This document shows, in pieces, positions 1-12,139 of a stretch of 64,000 nt of DNA. The DNA comes from Bostrychus sinensis (Eukaryota; Chordata; Actinopteri; Gobiiformes; Eleotridae). A program made the translations under genes and the position numbers. The notes beneath the pieces were generated by a model that saw only the letters and a list, made by a program, of their open reading frames with translations, was not told the origin of the DNA and did no database searches. Every line of letters begins with the position of its first letter. The first letter of the stretch is position 1. Location of the stretch: the NCBI GenBank assembly GCA_020698575.1, contig CM036242.1:21276624-21340623 (forward strand). Reading direction: 5' to 3'.

Positions 1-305
1 TAATAAAACCACTGGCTTAATTACTCACACAGATATTAGGCTTGTCACAAGCAGAAATCTGAATAGTAGCAAATCCACTCAAGGTCAGAACTGAACAGTG
101 GCAACAGTTTCTTCAAAGTATTTTATTCAAGGATTATTACAAAAAGGAACATTTGTACATTTTTCCTTTTGATCTTTTTTTTTTTTGCTTTATCCACTGA
201 AATACTGCTTTATGTAGAGCAACTGTGCCAGCTATATGGTTGTGTGACATGATGCAGTCCAAGCAGCTTCTCTGCTTCTTTGCACTCACCTAGTATATAT
301 ACACA
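1..305. other. Intergenic, nothing recognised
   Basis: AT-rich sequence with a T run near 173-186. No ORF, RNA or repeat boundary is supported. Confidence 0.5.
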
Positions 306-307
306 TA

Positions 308-979
308 CACTGCACAAAAAAATAAAAGGAACACTAAAATAACTCATCCTAGATCTGAATGAATGAAATATTCTTATTAAATGCTTTGTTCTTTACATAG
401 TTGAATGTGCTGACAACAAAATCACACAAAAATTATCAATGGAAATCAACTTTATTAACCCATGGAGGTCTGGATTTGGAGTCACACTCGAAATTAAAGT
501 GGAAAAACACACTACAGGCTGATCCAACTTTGATGTAATGTCCTTAAAACAAGTCAAAATGAGGCTCAGTAGTGTGTGTGGCCTCCACGCCTCTATGACC
601 TCCCTACAACGCCTAGGCATGCTCCTGATGAGGTGGCGGATGGCCTCCTGAGGGATCTCCTCACTAAAGCATCCGCCAACTCCTGGACAGTCTGTGGTGC
701 AACGTGGCGTTGGTGGATGAAGCGAGACATGATGTCCCAGATGTGCTCAATTGGATTCAGGTCTGGGGAATGGGTGGGGCCAGTCCTTAGCATCAATGCC
801 TTTGTCTCGCAGGAACTGCTGACACACTCCAGCCACATGAGGTATAGCATTGTCTTGCATTAGGAGGAAACTAGGGCCAACCGCACTAGTATATGGTCTC
901 ACAAGGGTCTGAGGATCTCATCTCGGTACCTAATGGCAGTCAGGCTACCTCTGTAGTGTGCCCTCTATTTTTTTGAGCA

Positions 980-982
<3 letters not shown>
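308..982 (-). mobile_element. Internally deleted Tc1-like DNA transposon
   Basis: Terminal inverted repeats of about 27 bp begin CACTGCACAAAAAAATA at 308 and, on the minus strand, CACTGCTCAAAAAAATA at 982. TA target duplications lie at 306-307 and 983-984. The minus-strand frame at 593-850 encodes SPDLNPIEHIWDIMSRFIHQ, the catalytic C-terminal block of Tc1/mariner DDE transposases. It is followed at 393-620 by the transposase end and 3' flank in another frame. At 675 bp, against about 1.5 kb for a full element, the N-terminal half is missing, so it cannot be autonomous. Confidence 0.9.

Positions 983-1070
<88 letters not shown>
982..1070. repeat. (TA)n microsatellite
   Basis: About 87 bp of uninterrupted TA directly next to the Tc1-like element's right end. 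The element's TA duplication merges into the tract. Confidence 0.95.
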
Positions 1071-1072
<2 letters not shown>

Positions 1073-1074
1073 CC

Positions 1075-2820
1075 TCTCGCCCTCCAGAGGCGGTCTCATC
1101 CATCCAAACTCGGTTCCGCTGTAGCCACTCTTCCAGTTTGGGGATCACTGCCCCGAGTGCTCCGATGACCACAGGCACCACTGTTGCAGTCACTTCTCAA
1201 GTTCTTCTTTGAGGCCTTGGTATTTTTCTAGTTTCTAATGTTCCTTTTTCCTGATGCTGCAATCGCTTGGTGCTGCGACATCAACCACAACAGCTTTCCT
1301 CTGCTGTTTGACCATCACCACAATGTGCAGTTGGTTCGCCATTACCATTTTGTCAGTCTGGATCTGGAAGTCCCACAGGATCATGGTTGAGTCATTCTCC
1401 ACCTCCACACCTCAGCTTTGGAGGTGTTTCCCATCTTGACCTCGGGACTTTCAGACAGTACTCTGCACAGATGTTCCTGTACACTATACCAGCCACTTGG
1501 TTATGACGCTCCATGTATGCTTTCCCTGCCAGCATCTTACACCCTGCAGTTATGTGTTGGATTGTCTCAGGGGCCTCTTTGCACAGTCTGCACCTGGGGT
1601 CTTGTCTTGAATGGTAGACCTGGGCCTCGATAGCTCTGTTGCTCAAGACCTGCTCCTGTGCAGCCATGATCAGTGCCTCTGTGCTGTCCTTCAGTCCAGC
1701 CCTTTCTAGCCACTCGCAGAATTTTTTAATATCAGCCACTTCAGTTATCTGTCGGTGGTACATCCCATGTAGGGGCTTTTCCTCCCATGATGGTTCCTCC
1801 AGCACCTTGTCCTCTGTTTTCCACTGCCTGAGACATTCACTGAGCACTTAGTCCGTTGAGGCTATCTTCCTGATGTAGTCAAGGATCTTGGATGTTTCAT
1901 CCTGGATAGTGGTTCTGACACTCACTGGTCCTCTGCCTCCTTCCTTGCGCTTAGTGTACAGGATGCTGGATTTGGGGTGGAACCCTCCATGTGTCATAGT
2001 CCAGTCCGTTTTTTTGTCTTTCCTCTCCCCTCCTTGTTCTGAGTTTGTCTGTTTCCTTGTTTGGAGATCTCTGGGCGTGGCTCCTGCTCCTGGGCTGATT
2101 GGCACACCTGCTTCTAATCCAGTAATCATCTGCTGCAGTATTTAAGCCTGGTCCTTTCTACACTGCCCTGCCGAATCGTCAGTCATCCACTATGGTGAAC
2201 ACACGCTAAGGCTTTTTTTCTCTCCTTGTGATTTTACTCGTACTTACCTGGATTTTCTGCTCTCTCCTCCAGCCACCGTGACAGCCAGCCTTTGGGTTCC
2301 TGTGAATTACTTACCTTTGTTCTGTCTGTTTGAGATCTACTCTATCACCAGCCTTCTGCTCCCGATCATTGCTCCTCCTGCTTCAGAAAGAATGACTTTT
2401 TTTATTGTAATAAACTACAGTAACTGTTGCTCCGTCTCAGTCTGCTTTTGGGTCCTGCTCCACCCATGATATGACACCATGCATGGTCACGAGCTTCCAT
2501 GATTTCACATCTGTGGTCTGAATTTCTTCCTTTGGCCAGCTTATTATTCCTGTGGGCTATCTGATGACTGGCAGAGCATAGCTGTTGATTGCTCGGACCT
2601 TGTTCTTGCCATTGAGCTGACTGCTTAGGACTTGCCTGTGGCTGCTTTTCTTGTGGCCTGTTCGAGGTTGCCATTTGCTTTTAGGATTCCAAGGTACTCC
2701 TCAATGTCTGCCATTTTGCCGTCTGGGAGTGAGACCCTTGCTGTATGGACCTTCCCTCTTTTTGTCACCATTCGCCCACACTTCTCAAGTCTGACAAGAA
2801 TGTCTCAAGAATGACATTCC
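1075..2820 (-). mobile_element. Decayed non-LTR retrotransposon (ORF2 C-terminal part), split by a solo LTR
   Basis: Minus-strand frames spell the C-terminal half of a fish non-LTR retrotransposon polyprotein. The order is ITSWPKEE-like (near 2530), HGGFHPKSS, LYTKRKEGGRGPVSVRTTIQ, KPLHGMYHRQITEVADIKKF, a CCHC finger (CRLCKEAPETIQHITAGC, 1392-1847), and finally [20 protein letters not shown] at 1110-1193. The frame is broken several times and a solo LTR sits inside HGGFHP. No RT catalytic box is present. The clade was not assigned. Confidence 0.8.
1992..2476 (+). mobile_element. Solo LTR nested in the non-LTR element
   Basis: The 485-bp insert starts TGTCATAG and ends TATGACA (TG...CA). It is flanked by a 5-bp duplication, CCATG at 1987-1991 and 2477-2481. 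Removing insert and one copy restores the interrupted host sequence. It has a TATA-like TATTTAAG at about 2140 and an AATAAA at 2409-2414, the order expected in a plus-strand LTR. No second LTR or internal region is attached. Confidence 0.75.
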
Positions 2821-3385
2821 GATGGTTACATGTTTCTACATGTTTCTATATGTAACCAATATGTTTTTAAACAGAAACTTCTTTAATATGTTTCAGCCTC
2901 TGTCCCTTTTTTGTTTGGGGGCATTCTTATACTTCACTGAAATATCTCCATGCTCTTCTCAATCTTGTAGTTTGTGTATATTTTTTGTCATGATCCTGTC
3001 TGTGTCCTTGTCTTGTTTCCCATGTGTTCTATTTTGTAGCCTTAGTTACCTCTTGTGTTTTATTTTGGTGTCCAGTCAGTCCTTGTTTTTTGTTGTTGTT
3101 GTTTGTTTTGTTTTAATTCCTGCCCTCCAGTGCTTCCCACCTTTGTGATTGTGTTGTGTTTCAGCTGTGCCTCGTCCCCTTTAGTTCCTGTGTTCTCCCC
3201 AATCCTTTGTCAGGTCAATGTCAGTGCGATGCCATGCCATGCCAATGTAAGTTTTTTTTTTTTTTTTTTCAGATTTGTTGTGCTTTTTGAATTTGGAGTT
3301 TTGGAGTATTTTGTCTTATCTCAGATTTGTTTTTGGGATTTTGTGTTTGGAGGTTTTTGGACACCGTGGTCCCGGCTCCTCCCCA
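2821..3385 (+). repeat. T-rich interspersed repeat, unclassified
   Basis: Strongly strand-biased T-rich sequence, beginning TGTCATGATCCTGTCTGTG at about 2987, with a T tract at 3250-3269. The composition resembles fish retrotransposon-derived repeats but I see no defining termini. Open frames on both strands are low-complexity. Confidence 0.4.
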
Positions 3386-3389
3386 AGTT

Positions 3390-4245
3390 TTGCCTGCAGT
3401 TCTAGCTGCTATCGTCACCCTTAAGTGGCCCCCGGAGTGGCTTGACCTGGACCTAGACCTTCGTCCATCCAGGGTGGTCAACGCTTGATCCCAGTCCTGT
3501 CCCGAGGCCTCCGCCGGACACTGATCTCTGTCTGGGGTGGTTGCTGCCTGTTCTTGTTCCATTCCAGAGATCTCTGCTGGACTCTGATCTCCATCTAGGG
3601 TGGTCTTCGCCTGTTCCCATCCGAGAACCTCTACTGGACACTGATCTCCTTCCGGGGTGGTCACCGCCTATTCTTGTACCTCAACTCAGGCCACAGCAGA
3701 CACCACCACAGATGGTGACTGGGGCCGCCACCAGTTCCTGTCCCTCAACTGGGGCCATCAAAGATGCCACTGCCATTTACTGTTCCTCGCCCTGGGCCGT
3801 CGAAGACACCACCGCCAGTTCTTGTTCCTTGTCTGGGGCCACCCAAGACACCGCCATCAGTTTCTGACGTTCCTCTGAGGCCGCCACCAGAGCATCCTGA
3901 CCTTTCTCGCGGTCGCCACTATAGCATCCTCATCTTCCTCCGGGGTCACCGCCGTAGTGTCCTGACTTTCCTTCAGGGTCGCCGCTGGAATTTCCTAACC
4001 TTTCTCCGTGATTGGCATTGGAATTTCCTGACCTTGCTCTGGGGTCGCCACCGGAATTACCTGACCTTCCTCTGGGGCCCATGCCACTGCTCCGCTGGAG
4101 CATCCTGACCTTCCACCGGGGTCGCAGCCATAGCACCTTGACCTTCCTCCGAGGTTGCCGCCGGAATTTCCTGACCTTCCTCCAGGGTCGCCATCGGACT
4201 TTCAGACTTTTCTCTGGGTCTTCCTCCAGGATCCAAGCCACTGCT
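3390..4245. repeat. GC-rich minisatellite
   Basis: Degenerate tandem copies of a roughly 30-bp unit related to CCTGACCTTCCTCCGGGGTC plus CGCCGCCGGAATTT. The clearest array is at 3890-4210, with looser copies from 3450. Base composition is far more GC-rich than either flank. All six frames are fairly open because the unit lacks stops, which explains the overlapping ORFs here. Confidence 0.75.
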
Positions 4246-4310
4246 GGAGCCCATTTTCTCTGGGGTTTTGCTTTGTCCCTGGACTCTCTTGTTTTTTTTC
4301 AGGCTGAATA

Positions 4311-5463
4311 ATGCTACCTTAATCCATGAGTTTGCTTAGGGCTTCCTGAAAGATCTGATTGGAAGACTTATTTGAAAATGCCCTGTCCCACTTGTGTTTA
4401 AATGTGTGTGGAGGTGTGAATGATATGGTTACCAGCTCACAGTGATGAAGACCACCTACACCGTTGGATGATGTAGTGTTTTTAAGAAAAGGTTGAGACT
4501 CATGAAAACATCATTTTTAATTTCTTGTTGGCAAATTTTTTGCTTGTCAGCAAGACAGTTGTATTTGCTCATATCAATTCATTAGTAAAGCTTTTGTTGA
4601 GTCTTAAGAGATGAAATTGTACCAGAGTTTTACAAAGGTAAATTATAGCATGAAACTTTACCAAATGTCCAAATGCACTTTACAACAGCATGACTATCTG
4701 TAGTGTGTTTTTTGGTTGTTTCATTTTCATCTGCGATAAGGTTAAACATGAAACAAAATAGATTTGTGTTGTCTTGCAAATCCAAATGGGATTAAATTGT
4801 CTTCCTGCGAGAACCTTTTTTTTTTCTTTCTTCTCTGTGGCTCTCAGTCAGAGAGGCTCTACTTGACCTTGGCCGTGCGGCTCCAACCAATCGATAGCTG
4901 TGATTATTACAGAATGTGAGTCACTTTAATTTCAGCTGGATGCCAAGGTACATCAGTATGCATGAGGACAGGTCATACTGCCTAGTCTTCTCCACTTGGA
5001 AAAGCATTGCATTGATTAGCTGCTTTCCAACCAGCGTACTGTAACTCCTGACTGTAGGTTTGAATGACTTTTACACAAACAACATATAGACCGCAACAGT
5101 GCCCACCCCCCTCTGGTGCTGGAAGTAAATTTCCCATTTATTTTTCCAATAGACCTTTCAAAAATAAATGTGTATATTAAGAAATTAAAAGCTCAGCGGA
5201 GGTTAATCAAGCTATGTGGTGATTAATGTCTATCAAAAAGATTAACAATAACTTTAAAATTCCACCAAATGTGTTCTTAACTTTGCCTTTTGACAAATTT
5301 CAGATATGTGTTTATAGTGAAATTAATTGTTTTATGGTGATGAGTTACCATGTAGCTGATTAGCCTCCCTTGAGCCTTTGGACCTTTAATATACTAATGC
5401 AAAGCTTGAAAAAGCTTGGAAAGTGCATTATAATTTAAATCTATTATTAATGCTTTTATTATT

Positions 5464-5499
<36 letters not shown>

Positions 5500-8400
5500 G
5501 ATGATGTGTAATACATACAATACATATGCATACTATTATGATTAAAAGTATGTCACACAGTATACTTATTTTATATAAGTATCAGTAATATTGTAGGCAA
5601 CCTAGTGTGTCTATTGAAAAATAAAGCAGGATTCTTAGCATTCTTTCTCTGTTTATGTTTCCTGTAAGGTTACAGGGCTAAGTTTAACCTTAATAATGGA
5701 TTCGTATTCATGTCTTTTGAAATGCTTTCAGTATTTCCCAGGAGACCGTGAAACATTTATCAGAACAATTTAACAATTCTCCTCGAGATTTCTGCCATAA
5801 AGGAAGCATTTAAAGAATATTTGATGAATAATATAGAGAGCATGCTCCAAACACACAAGACCTCTGGTGGCTGAATATCAAACAAAATGAAGCTCACTAC
5901 TGAAGCAGAATAGAACAATGTCTGAGTATGTTGCTCCTTTGACAGTTGCACATGGTAAGATCTGTTTAATTCAAAGCTGTAATCCATGAGCTGTCTGAGC
6001 CGTCTTCTGGTGTTACTTTACAGGTGCATTGTGTAAAATGTTGCGTATAGTTGAACTGAGAGGAACACTGGATCATTTAAAACTATGAACTAGGTAAAAA
6101 AGTTTGTCACATCTGAACTTTGGAACTTAGTCCTCCACTGTGGAGAACTCAATGCCAGTCAGATTAAGATCCACACCAATAAGGCTGCACTGCCAAATGG
6201 AACATGCCTTGGACTCAAAGTGAGAGCTTATCCTGACTAGTTGTCCTGTTTGTCGCTGCAAGCGTTCCAATTATGTGTGGTTGATTTACTTGAGATTTTT
6301 TGACCATTATTAATACCATTAGCCGGCTGCTTATTTGAAAAGTGCTTTAATGCATGAGCAATTTTGGCAGGTTGCTATTTGCCAAAAACTACTACTTCAC
6401 AGTTGTAAATAGATTTTTTTTTTTTTTTTTTTTTTTTACACAGCTGTGAAGGTCTTAAGCAGGAGAAGGCTTACTGTCAATACTGTCTGCCCAAGATAAA
6501 ACAGTTTTTCTTCAGCTTTTGGAACAAAGCCAGTACTGGAGTCCGGTTAAGTGCCGTGCATACAAATGTCCAAGGAACACAGAGAAACCTTAAAAAAGTG
6601 AAAGGGATTTCTCAAGAGAACATTTCACACGTCAGTAATGAACCTACAGTGGCTTGATTCGACCCGGCGCACATGTACAAAGGCCTGCTCTCCTCATCTT
6701 CTTCACGTCACAGACTGAGTTAGAAATCCCAGCTCTCTATTTTCAAACACAACAAATGAAGAAGAACAGCGCGGCACTGAACCATTCACCACCCCGTGCT
6801 CCTGACTAAGAGGTGGCTCCGAGGAGAAAGCACACTTTAATTAGCCTTCTATCTGTACATCTCTGTTTGGTTCAATTGAGAAGGAGAAAAGCAGGAAGGG
6901 GGACACATACAGGTGAAAGAGGAACAGAGCTCCGGACTAACCCAGTCTACTCCACTGTATGTAAACAGCTTTTATTTCTACTACTGTTTGCTAAAGTATA
7001 AAGCATTCAAAGAAAAGAAACAACAACAATATGTAAATTCATTGTTAATGCAGTGTATGTCTGAAATCAGAACTTGCCTAGGGCTTCAATGATTATTACA
7101 ATTTTCCCTGATTGCTAAAACACTAAATGCCATTCTCTAAACCACACCACCGACTGCTTTAACTCTTTTCTCAAACACACAATTCTCTGGTCTAAACCTT
7201 AAACACAATTCATTGTTTACACACAGTTTGCAAAGCTTATATTCTCGCTTTTGCAAAACACCAGGCACATTCTCACTCTGTAAACAAGTTTGACATTCAG
7301 AGCACATATGATGCAAAATTTAACACACAACCGCTCAAGACTCAAAACGCTTGTTGCCAGCTGTGAAACACCTGAGCTGGCAGTTTATGATAGCTGTCAG
7401 AGGAGCAAGAGGTCATGAAGAGGGCAAGGAAGGGCAAGACTCAAACCAAGACCTGAGCCCAAACCAAGACTAAAAAAAAATGGAAAAAATTGCAGCTACT
7501 GTAGATGTTGCGTTTATAACAATGGACTTGACTAGGGTATGACTATGTTTTTTTCAGTTTGTTTTTGAGGACTGTTTGTATTTGTCAATCTTATATGAAA
7601 ACACATCCAGAGAACAGTGTATAGTGCTTTGCTGTGCAGTGTGTTATGTCTGCTCTGTGTGTTGATGACAAAGTCAACATTATGACAACAAAGTGAGCTT
7701 TTGGCTCAAAAGTGGGTGGTTTGTAAATTTTGGCTCAGTTTTGAAAATTGTGTGTGGTGTTTAGCAAAATGGGAATAACCCTGATTTGGCCTTGCCTTCA
7801 AATAATTTGGACTCGACTTGGACTCCACTTGAATTGTCCCACTTGGATTGTTTGGACAGGAATCGGGCTCACATCTCAACTCAAGAAGACTCAATTCAGA
7901 CACAACTTGTATTATTTTTGGTGGCTTGGACATAGACTCACTTAAAGTGCTAATGACTCGACTTGGTTAGTCCAAGACTTAGAGACTCAAAGAAGACTCA
8001 AAAACTGACTTCTTTGGCTTGACTCGAAAACTGATGACTCGACTACAATACTCTTTTGTACATTGTACAGGTGATAGAGCATAACATTTAGAAAGAAATA
8101 TTGTTGATACCTGTCTATGGAGGTGATACAACACAACCACATGAACCCAAGAAAACATTTCTAAATCTGTTCAGTGTGAATGTTGGTGCGGAAACATAAT
8201 CATGTTAGTCAGCTGGAGTGTAAATGCTTTTTGATTACTATATTTGCCATGATGCTATGATTTGGATGTATCAAGTGCTAAAAACCATGGGCGACGTGTG
8301 AATTTGATGCACATATACATGTCACGTCATTACTAGCAAGGGCCTAAATCAGTTTATAGTTTTATTCTTGTAAGTTAGAGCACAAGTTCAGACCATGACC

Positions 8401-8704
8401 AAATTTACCATGACAAAACTCATAACATAATTCATTATAGTTATATGAAGTAATTCTTCACCGATCACTTGAAGTGCTCTCTATGCTATTTATGTTTTGT
8501 GCATATTGTGTAAGTACTCAAATATGTTGGTCTATTAATCAGGCTTAATGACTGCAATGTGTTGCAGTAATTAGTATCTTCAGGCACCTGTAATACTGCT
8601 GTAATTAGACCCCTGCTGCTGACATGTATTCTCCAGAAAAATGTTACAGGAGGCACTTTGCAATATGTCAAGTCTATACACTTTCACGAGAAATGTTTTC
8701 TGAA
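4311..8704. other. Intergenic stretch without recognised genes
   Basis: AT-rich DNA. It holds a (TTG)n tract at 5465-5500 and a T run at 6414-6437. Region 7700-8050 is rich in GACTC/GACTTGG-type short repeats (a possible degraded repeat). No ORF has coding character and no RNA gene was seen. Confidence 0.5.
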
Positions 8705-9030
8705 TTAATTCATTTATTTTTTTATTCATCTTCTTCCGCTTATTCCCTTTAGGGACCACAAGTGGCTTGAGCCCATCCCAGCAACTATGGGCATTAGGTG
8801 GAGAACAGGCTCGACAATGGCCTGTTAGATGCAGGGCTGACTCAGTGACATACAACCATTCACTCTCATGTTCATTCATCATTTACCTAACACATGCATG
8901 TCTTTTGGTACCAGTAGAAACTCCATGGTAACACAGGGAGAATCTGCAGACACCACTCATAAAGGCTGGCCCAGGGATTGAACCCACAGCCTCCTTGCTG
9001 AGAGGCAGGATTGTAGCAGCAGTGTATATT
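8705..9030 (-). mobile_element. tRNA-derived SINE with LINE-like 3' tail
   Basis: On the minus strand it reads from CTGCCTCTCAGCAAGGAGG and a B-box-like GGGTTCAATCC into a body with CATGCATGTCTTTTGG. It ends CTAAAGGGAATAAGCGGAAG then AAGATGAATAAA repeats. The GGGATAAGCGGAAGAAGATG tail is shared with fish L2/Rex-type LINEs. The A-box end is truncated. Confidence 0.75.
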
Positions 9031-9276
9031 GCCCTCACAGTAAAAAATTAATGTATTTTAGTTTACCTCAGTGTTTCTTGAGACCAGGTCTATTATAATG
9101 TATACACCATATGAAGTCTTGTTAAAAGATACTAAAAGCAATCGAGCACATGGTCCATATACATACAGTATATAAAGGACGTAATCACAATACACTGTTT
9201 TTTATCAGTTTGCTGCCAGCTGCTAAACAAAGGCATTACATGGGACTCCTTTCTCAGTGCAGGGCAGTGCTTAGAG

Positions 9277-9694
9277 CAGTGGTTCCTAAACTGTGCTACA
9301 TGTATCCCCAGAAGCATGCAAAAAATGCAGGGGGTACGTGAAAAAAACAAAACAAAAAAAACAAAAAACAAACAAGATTTTTAAACTGGAATATAAATAA
9401 ACACAGTCGGAGGTGCCTTTTCACAAACCATGTCACATACCATGTAGTTCAGCTACTTAATGTTCGTTCTAGAAGTTTGGTAGATTTCTGTCTTTTTAAA
9501 GGAGAACTGGTGTTACTGAATGAAAATGCTGGTATTTAAAAAAAAAAAATGTTTAGAAATTTAGGTGAGAAATAATTCAGTGTAGGAGATTTGATTTGAT
9601 GGATGAGTTTACAGGTATATTTTGGGCAAGTGTGCGGTAGCAGGAAATGCATGGTCTGAAGGGGTACGGAATTTAAAAAGTTTGGAAAACACTG
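9277..9694. mobile_element. Non-autonomous hAT transposon with 8-bp target duplication
   Basis: The termini are CAGTGGTTCCTAAACTG at 9277 and AGTTTGGAAAACACTG ending at 9694, inverted with mismatches. Identical 8-bp duplications GCTTAGAG flank it (9269-9276 and 9695-9702). At 418 bp it has no transposase. Confidence 0.9.
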
Positions 9695-9894
9695 GCTTAG
9701 AGGAAGCTATTTCTGCCAGGTAAAATTTGACAATATGGATATTTTTGACATAGTTCAACATTAAAAATGTAAATAATTAAATTTATCACCCAGCCCTACT
9801 CAGCACTAGTGTGTGATGTGCATTAACGGTGCAGAAACTTTGTTGCACATACAAAGTTCTGAGTGCCAGCATCAGTCTGTTATTATTTAAAAGG

Positions 9895-10420
9895 TCTATA
9901 TTTTGCAAAATCTTTTTTTTTTTTTTTTTTTTTAGCTTTCTACCATGTTATTGTGGTTACTTTGCCAAAAACATACATGGAGTTGTGTTTTTTTTTTTTT
10001 ATCACACATGAGCATTCCTGTATTCTCTGGCACTGCCCTACTGTGAGCTCCAAATGACTTGTTCCTACTTGCCCCCGCTACGTACCCCCTCCTACTCCAG
10101 GAAGCACTAACCAGTCAGCAAGTGCTCTACATCCAATAAGCTCTCATCCTTTTTTATTTAAAAAAAAAGGTGTACAGCTCTGTTTCCAATGATTCTTCAC
10201 AGTTATTTTTCATTTAGTAGTAAAGCGGCATCATACAAAAGTTTAAGGAAATAAACAGCTGTGCTGTTTGCTGTACTTGTTTCTATATAACATCAGAAAA
10301 GTATTTATTGAAAATCTTTTCTTTTAGTCACATAATGTGTTAAAGGTTGTAAAAAGTGCAATGCTGTTCTAGAGGTGACCAAAATTGGTTTGAAAAATAT
10401 AAAAAAGCATAATATAGCTC
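9895..10420. mobile_element. Diverged MITE copy
   Basis: Shares blocks with the MITE at 23963-24493 (AAGGTCTATATTTTGC; TACCATGTTA; AAAAACATACATGGAG) and with 61300-61480 (AGTCACATAATG). It includes T runs at 9911-9933 and 9989-10000. Ends are not clear. Confidence 0.55.
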
Positions 10421-10675
10421 ATTTGGAAAAAAAAGCTTTGAGGCAAATCATTTTTAACGTAGCTATTTACTAATTGAATCACTCGAAAAACTTCAGCCAA
10501 ACCGTTTCAGGCTTGAATAAAACATTTTCAAAACTCTAACGTGATTAGCCACTCTAATGACTGACCAGTTGAAATCACTGGCAGTTCTTGTAAATAAGCT
10601 ACTAAAGAAATGATAGTCATTTTTGTTTCATCACTTTATTTGTTCCTTTCAGAATCATTTCAAATATATTTTCCT

Positions 10676-10996
10676 TTAAAATATTTCAGTACATGACAGA
10701 AATACACAACAGCCAGCACTGTTTGCTTTCACCTTTCTTATTTTCACCCCACTAAAGGTGCATTTCTTAAGTTTTGATGGCCCAGTATCGCTTGTGTGTG
10801 CCATATACAGCATCAGGAACATACCATCACTGGGGCCAATGCAGCGTTTCCCAAAATCTGCAAAACCAACAAGCACATACATCTTGCCATCTCGAGTCAG
10901 TAAAAAATAGTCAGGATGTGGTACAAAGTTCACTCTGTGGATCTTAAGGCTTGTTAGAAACTGTTCTATATGATGAAGGCATGGAGCGTTTAACAT
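10676..10996 (-). other. Unrecognised minus-strand ORF, possible exon or pseudogene fragment
   Basis: A 106-codon frame with unusually protein-like content, including KIHRVNFVPHPDYFLLTRDG, KMYVLVGFADFGKRCIGPSD and two further cysteines. A TATAG before 10970 and a GTATGT after PSDG (near 10827) could be splice sites, which would give an exon of about 140 nt. I do not recognise the protein. It lies more than 3 kb downstream of the MDGA stop codon on the same strand. Confidence 0.3.
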
Positions 10997-11769
10997 TATA
11001 AATCAAATCGAAAACATTGCAACGTATTGTGAGGTTTTCTAAAAATAAAGAGCCGAGTTACAGTTTCTTTTAAGAATCAGAGTTATATATCAGAAAATTT
11101 TACAGCCAATCCCCGATGAGCCCTGAACGTTCCATAGGATCTGAACAGAAAATGACTACAGAAACCTACGCCTCATTAGGTTTATTTTAGCCAGAAGTAA
11201 TCCTTTTCACACATATGCTCATTAGAGTGCATTGAAAGCCTCCTTACTTAAGGCTGTGATAAATGCCACATTGTTGTTGTTTTTTTTTTCTCTTCTCATC
11301 TAAACCATCCACAACAGTTTAGCCAGTGAACAGGTGTTAGAATAACAGTCGGCTTGTCTTTCCACTTGTGTAATAGTGAGCCTACTAAGATTATACATAA
11401 ACATAGACAACTTAAGGCCCAGAACTGATTATGAAGATGAGACCATGTGGAATGAATGGTTACATATTCATTGAAATGTATGCCAAAGATCCAACATTTC
11501 AAATACATTAATTTACTGTAAACATACAGTAATGTATTCAAAGTGGTAGTGGTAGGATAAGTTAAATTGGACCCTTTTCTTTCTTTTTTTATTATACACT
11601 GTAATATAAAAAGAGGCTTCTTCATGTTGCTAACCACCGAGTGCAATATTCAAAGGTCACCATGACTACCATATTTTATTAGAATTAATTTGTGCTAAAC
11701 ATTTCTGTCTCATTTGCCTTTGTTTTCTGCTCTTGTGTTTTTACTCAAATAATAATAGATCTTGTTTAA

Positions 11770-11905
11770 ATCCAGCCACAGAGGGTCACAAGCCAGTGCA
11801 CTCCTTGTGCCAGTCCCAAGCTCGGATAAATAGATAGGGTGCATCAAAGAGGGCATTGAGTGTAAAACCTACAGTATATGTCAAATCAATATGCAAATTA
11901 TTGCA
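11770..11905 (+). repeat. LINE 3'-tail-like interspersed repeat
   Basis: Contains TCCAGCCACAGAGGGTCACA, AGCCAGTGCACTCCTTGTGC and CCCAAGCTCGGATAAATAGA, ending with GGCAT...TAAAACCTAC. The same consensus recurs at about eight places in the window. It resembles the 3' end of fish RTE/Rex3-type elements; the classification is from memory. Confidence 0.6.
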
Positions 11906-12103
11906 TCCAGGCAGATAATAGTAGTTTTTCATGTTTCTTCTGGTGTGAGTAAGACATGAAATTAGAACATCAGACATTATGTTGCTTAATTTGGTTTTGC
12001 AAACACTCTCTTTGGAACTGGGCTAATATTTATATTGTGCTACATCTCACTGTATCAAAATGATTCACTTTTGTTTGCTACCAAAGACAGATTATGTAAG
12101 TCC

Positions 12104-12139
<36 letters not shown>

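Noticed and set aside
945..1212. Repetitive Y-I ORFs on both strands
   Set aside because: They are translations of the TA microsatellite, fused on the minus strand to a few retrotransposon codons.
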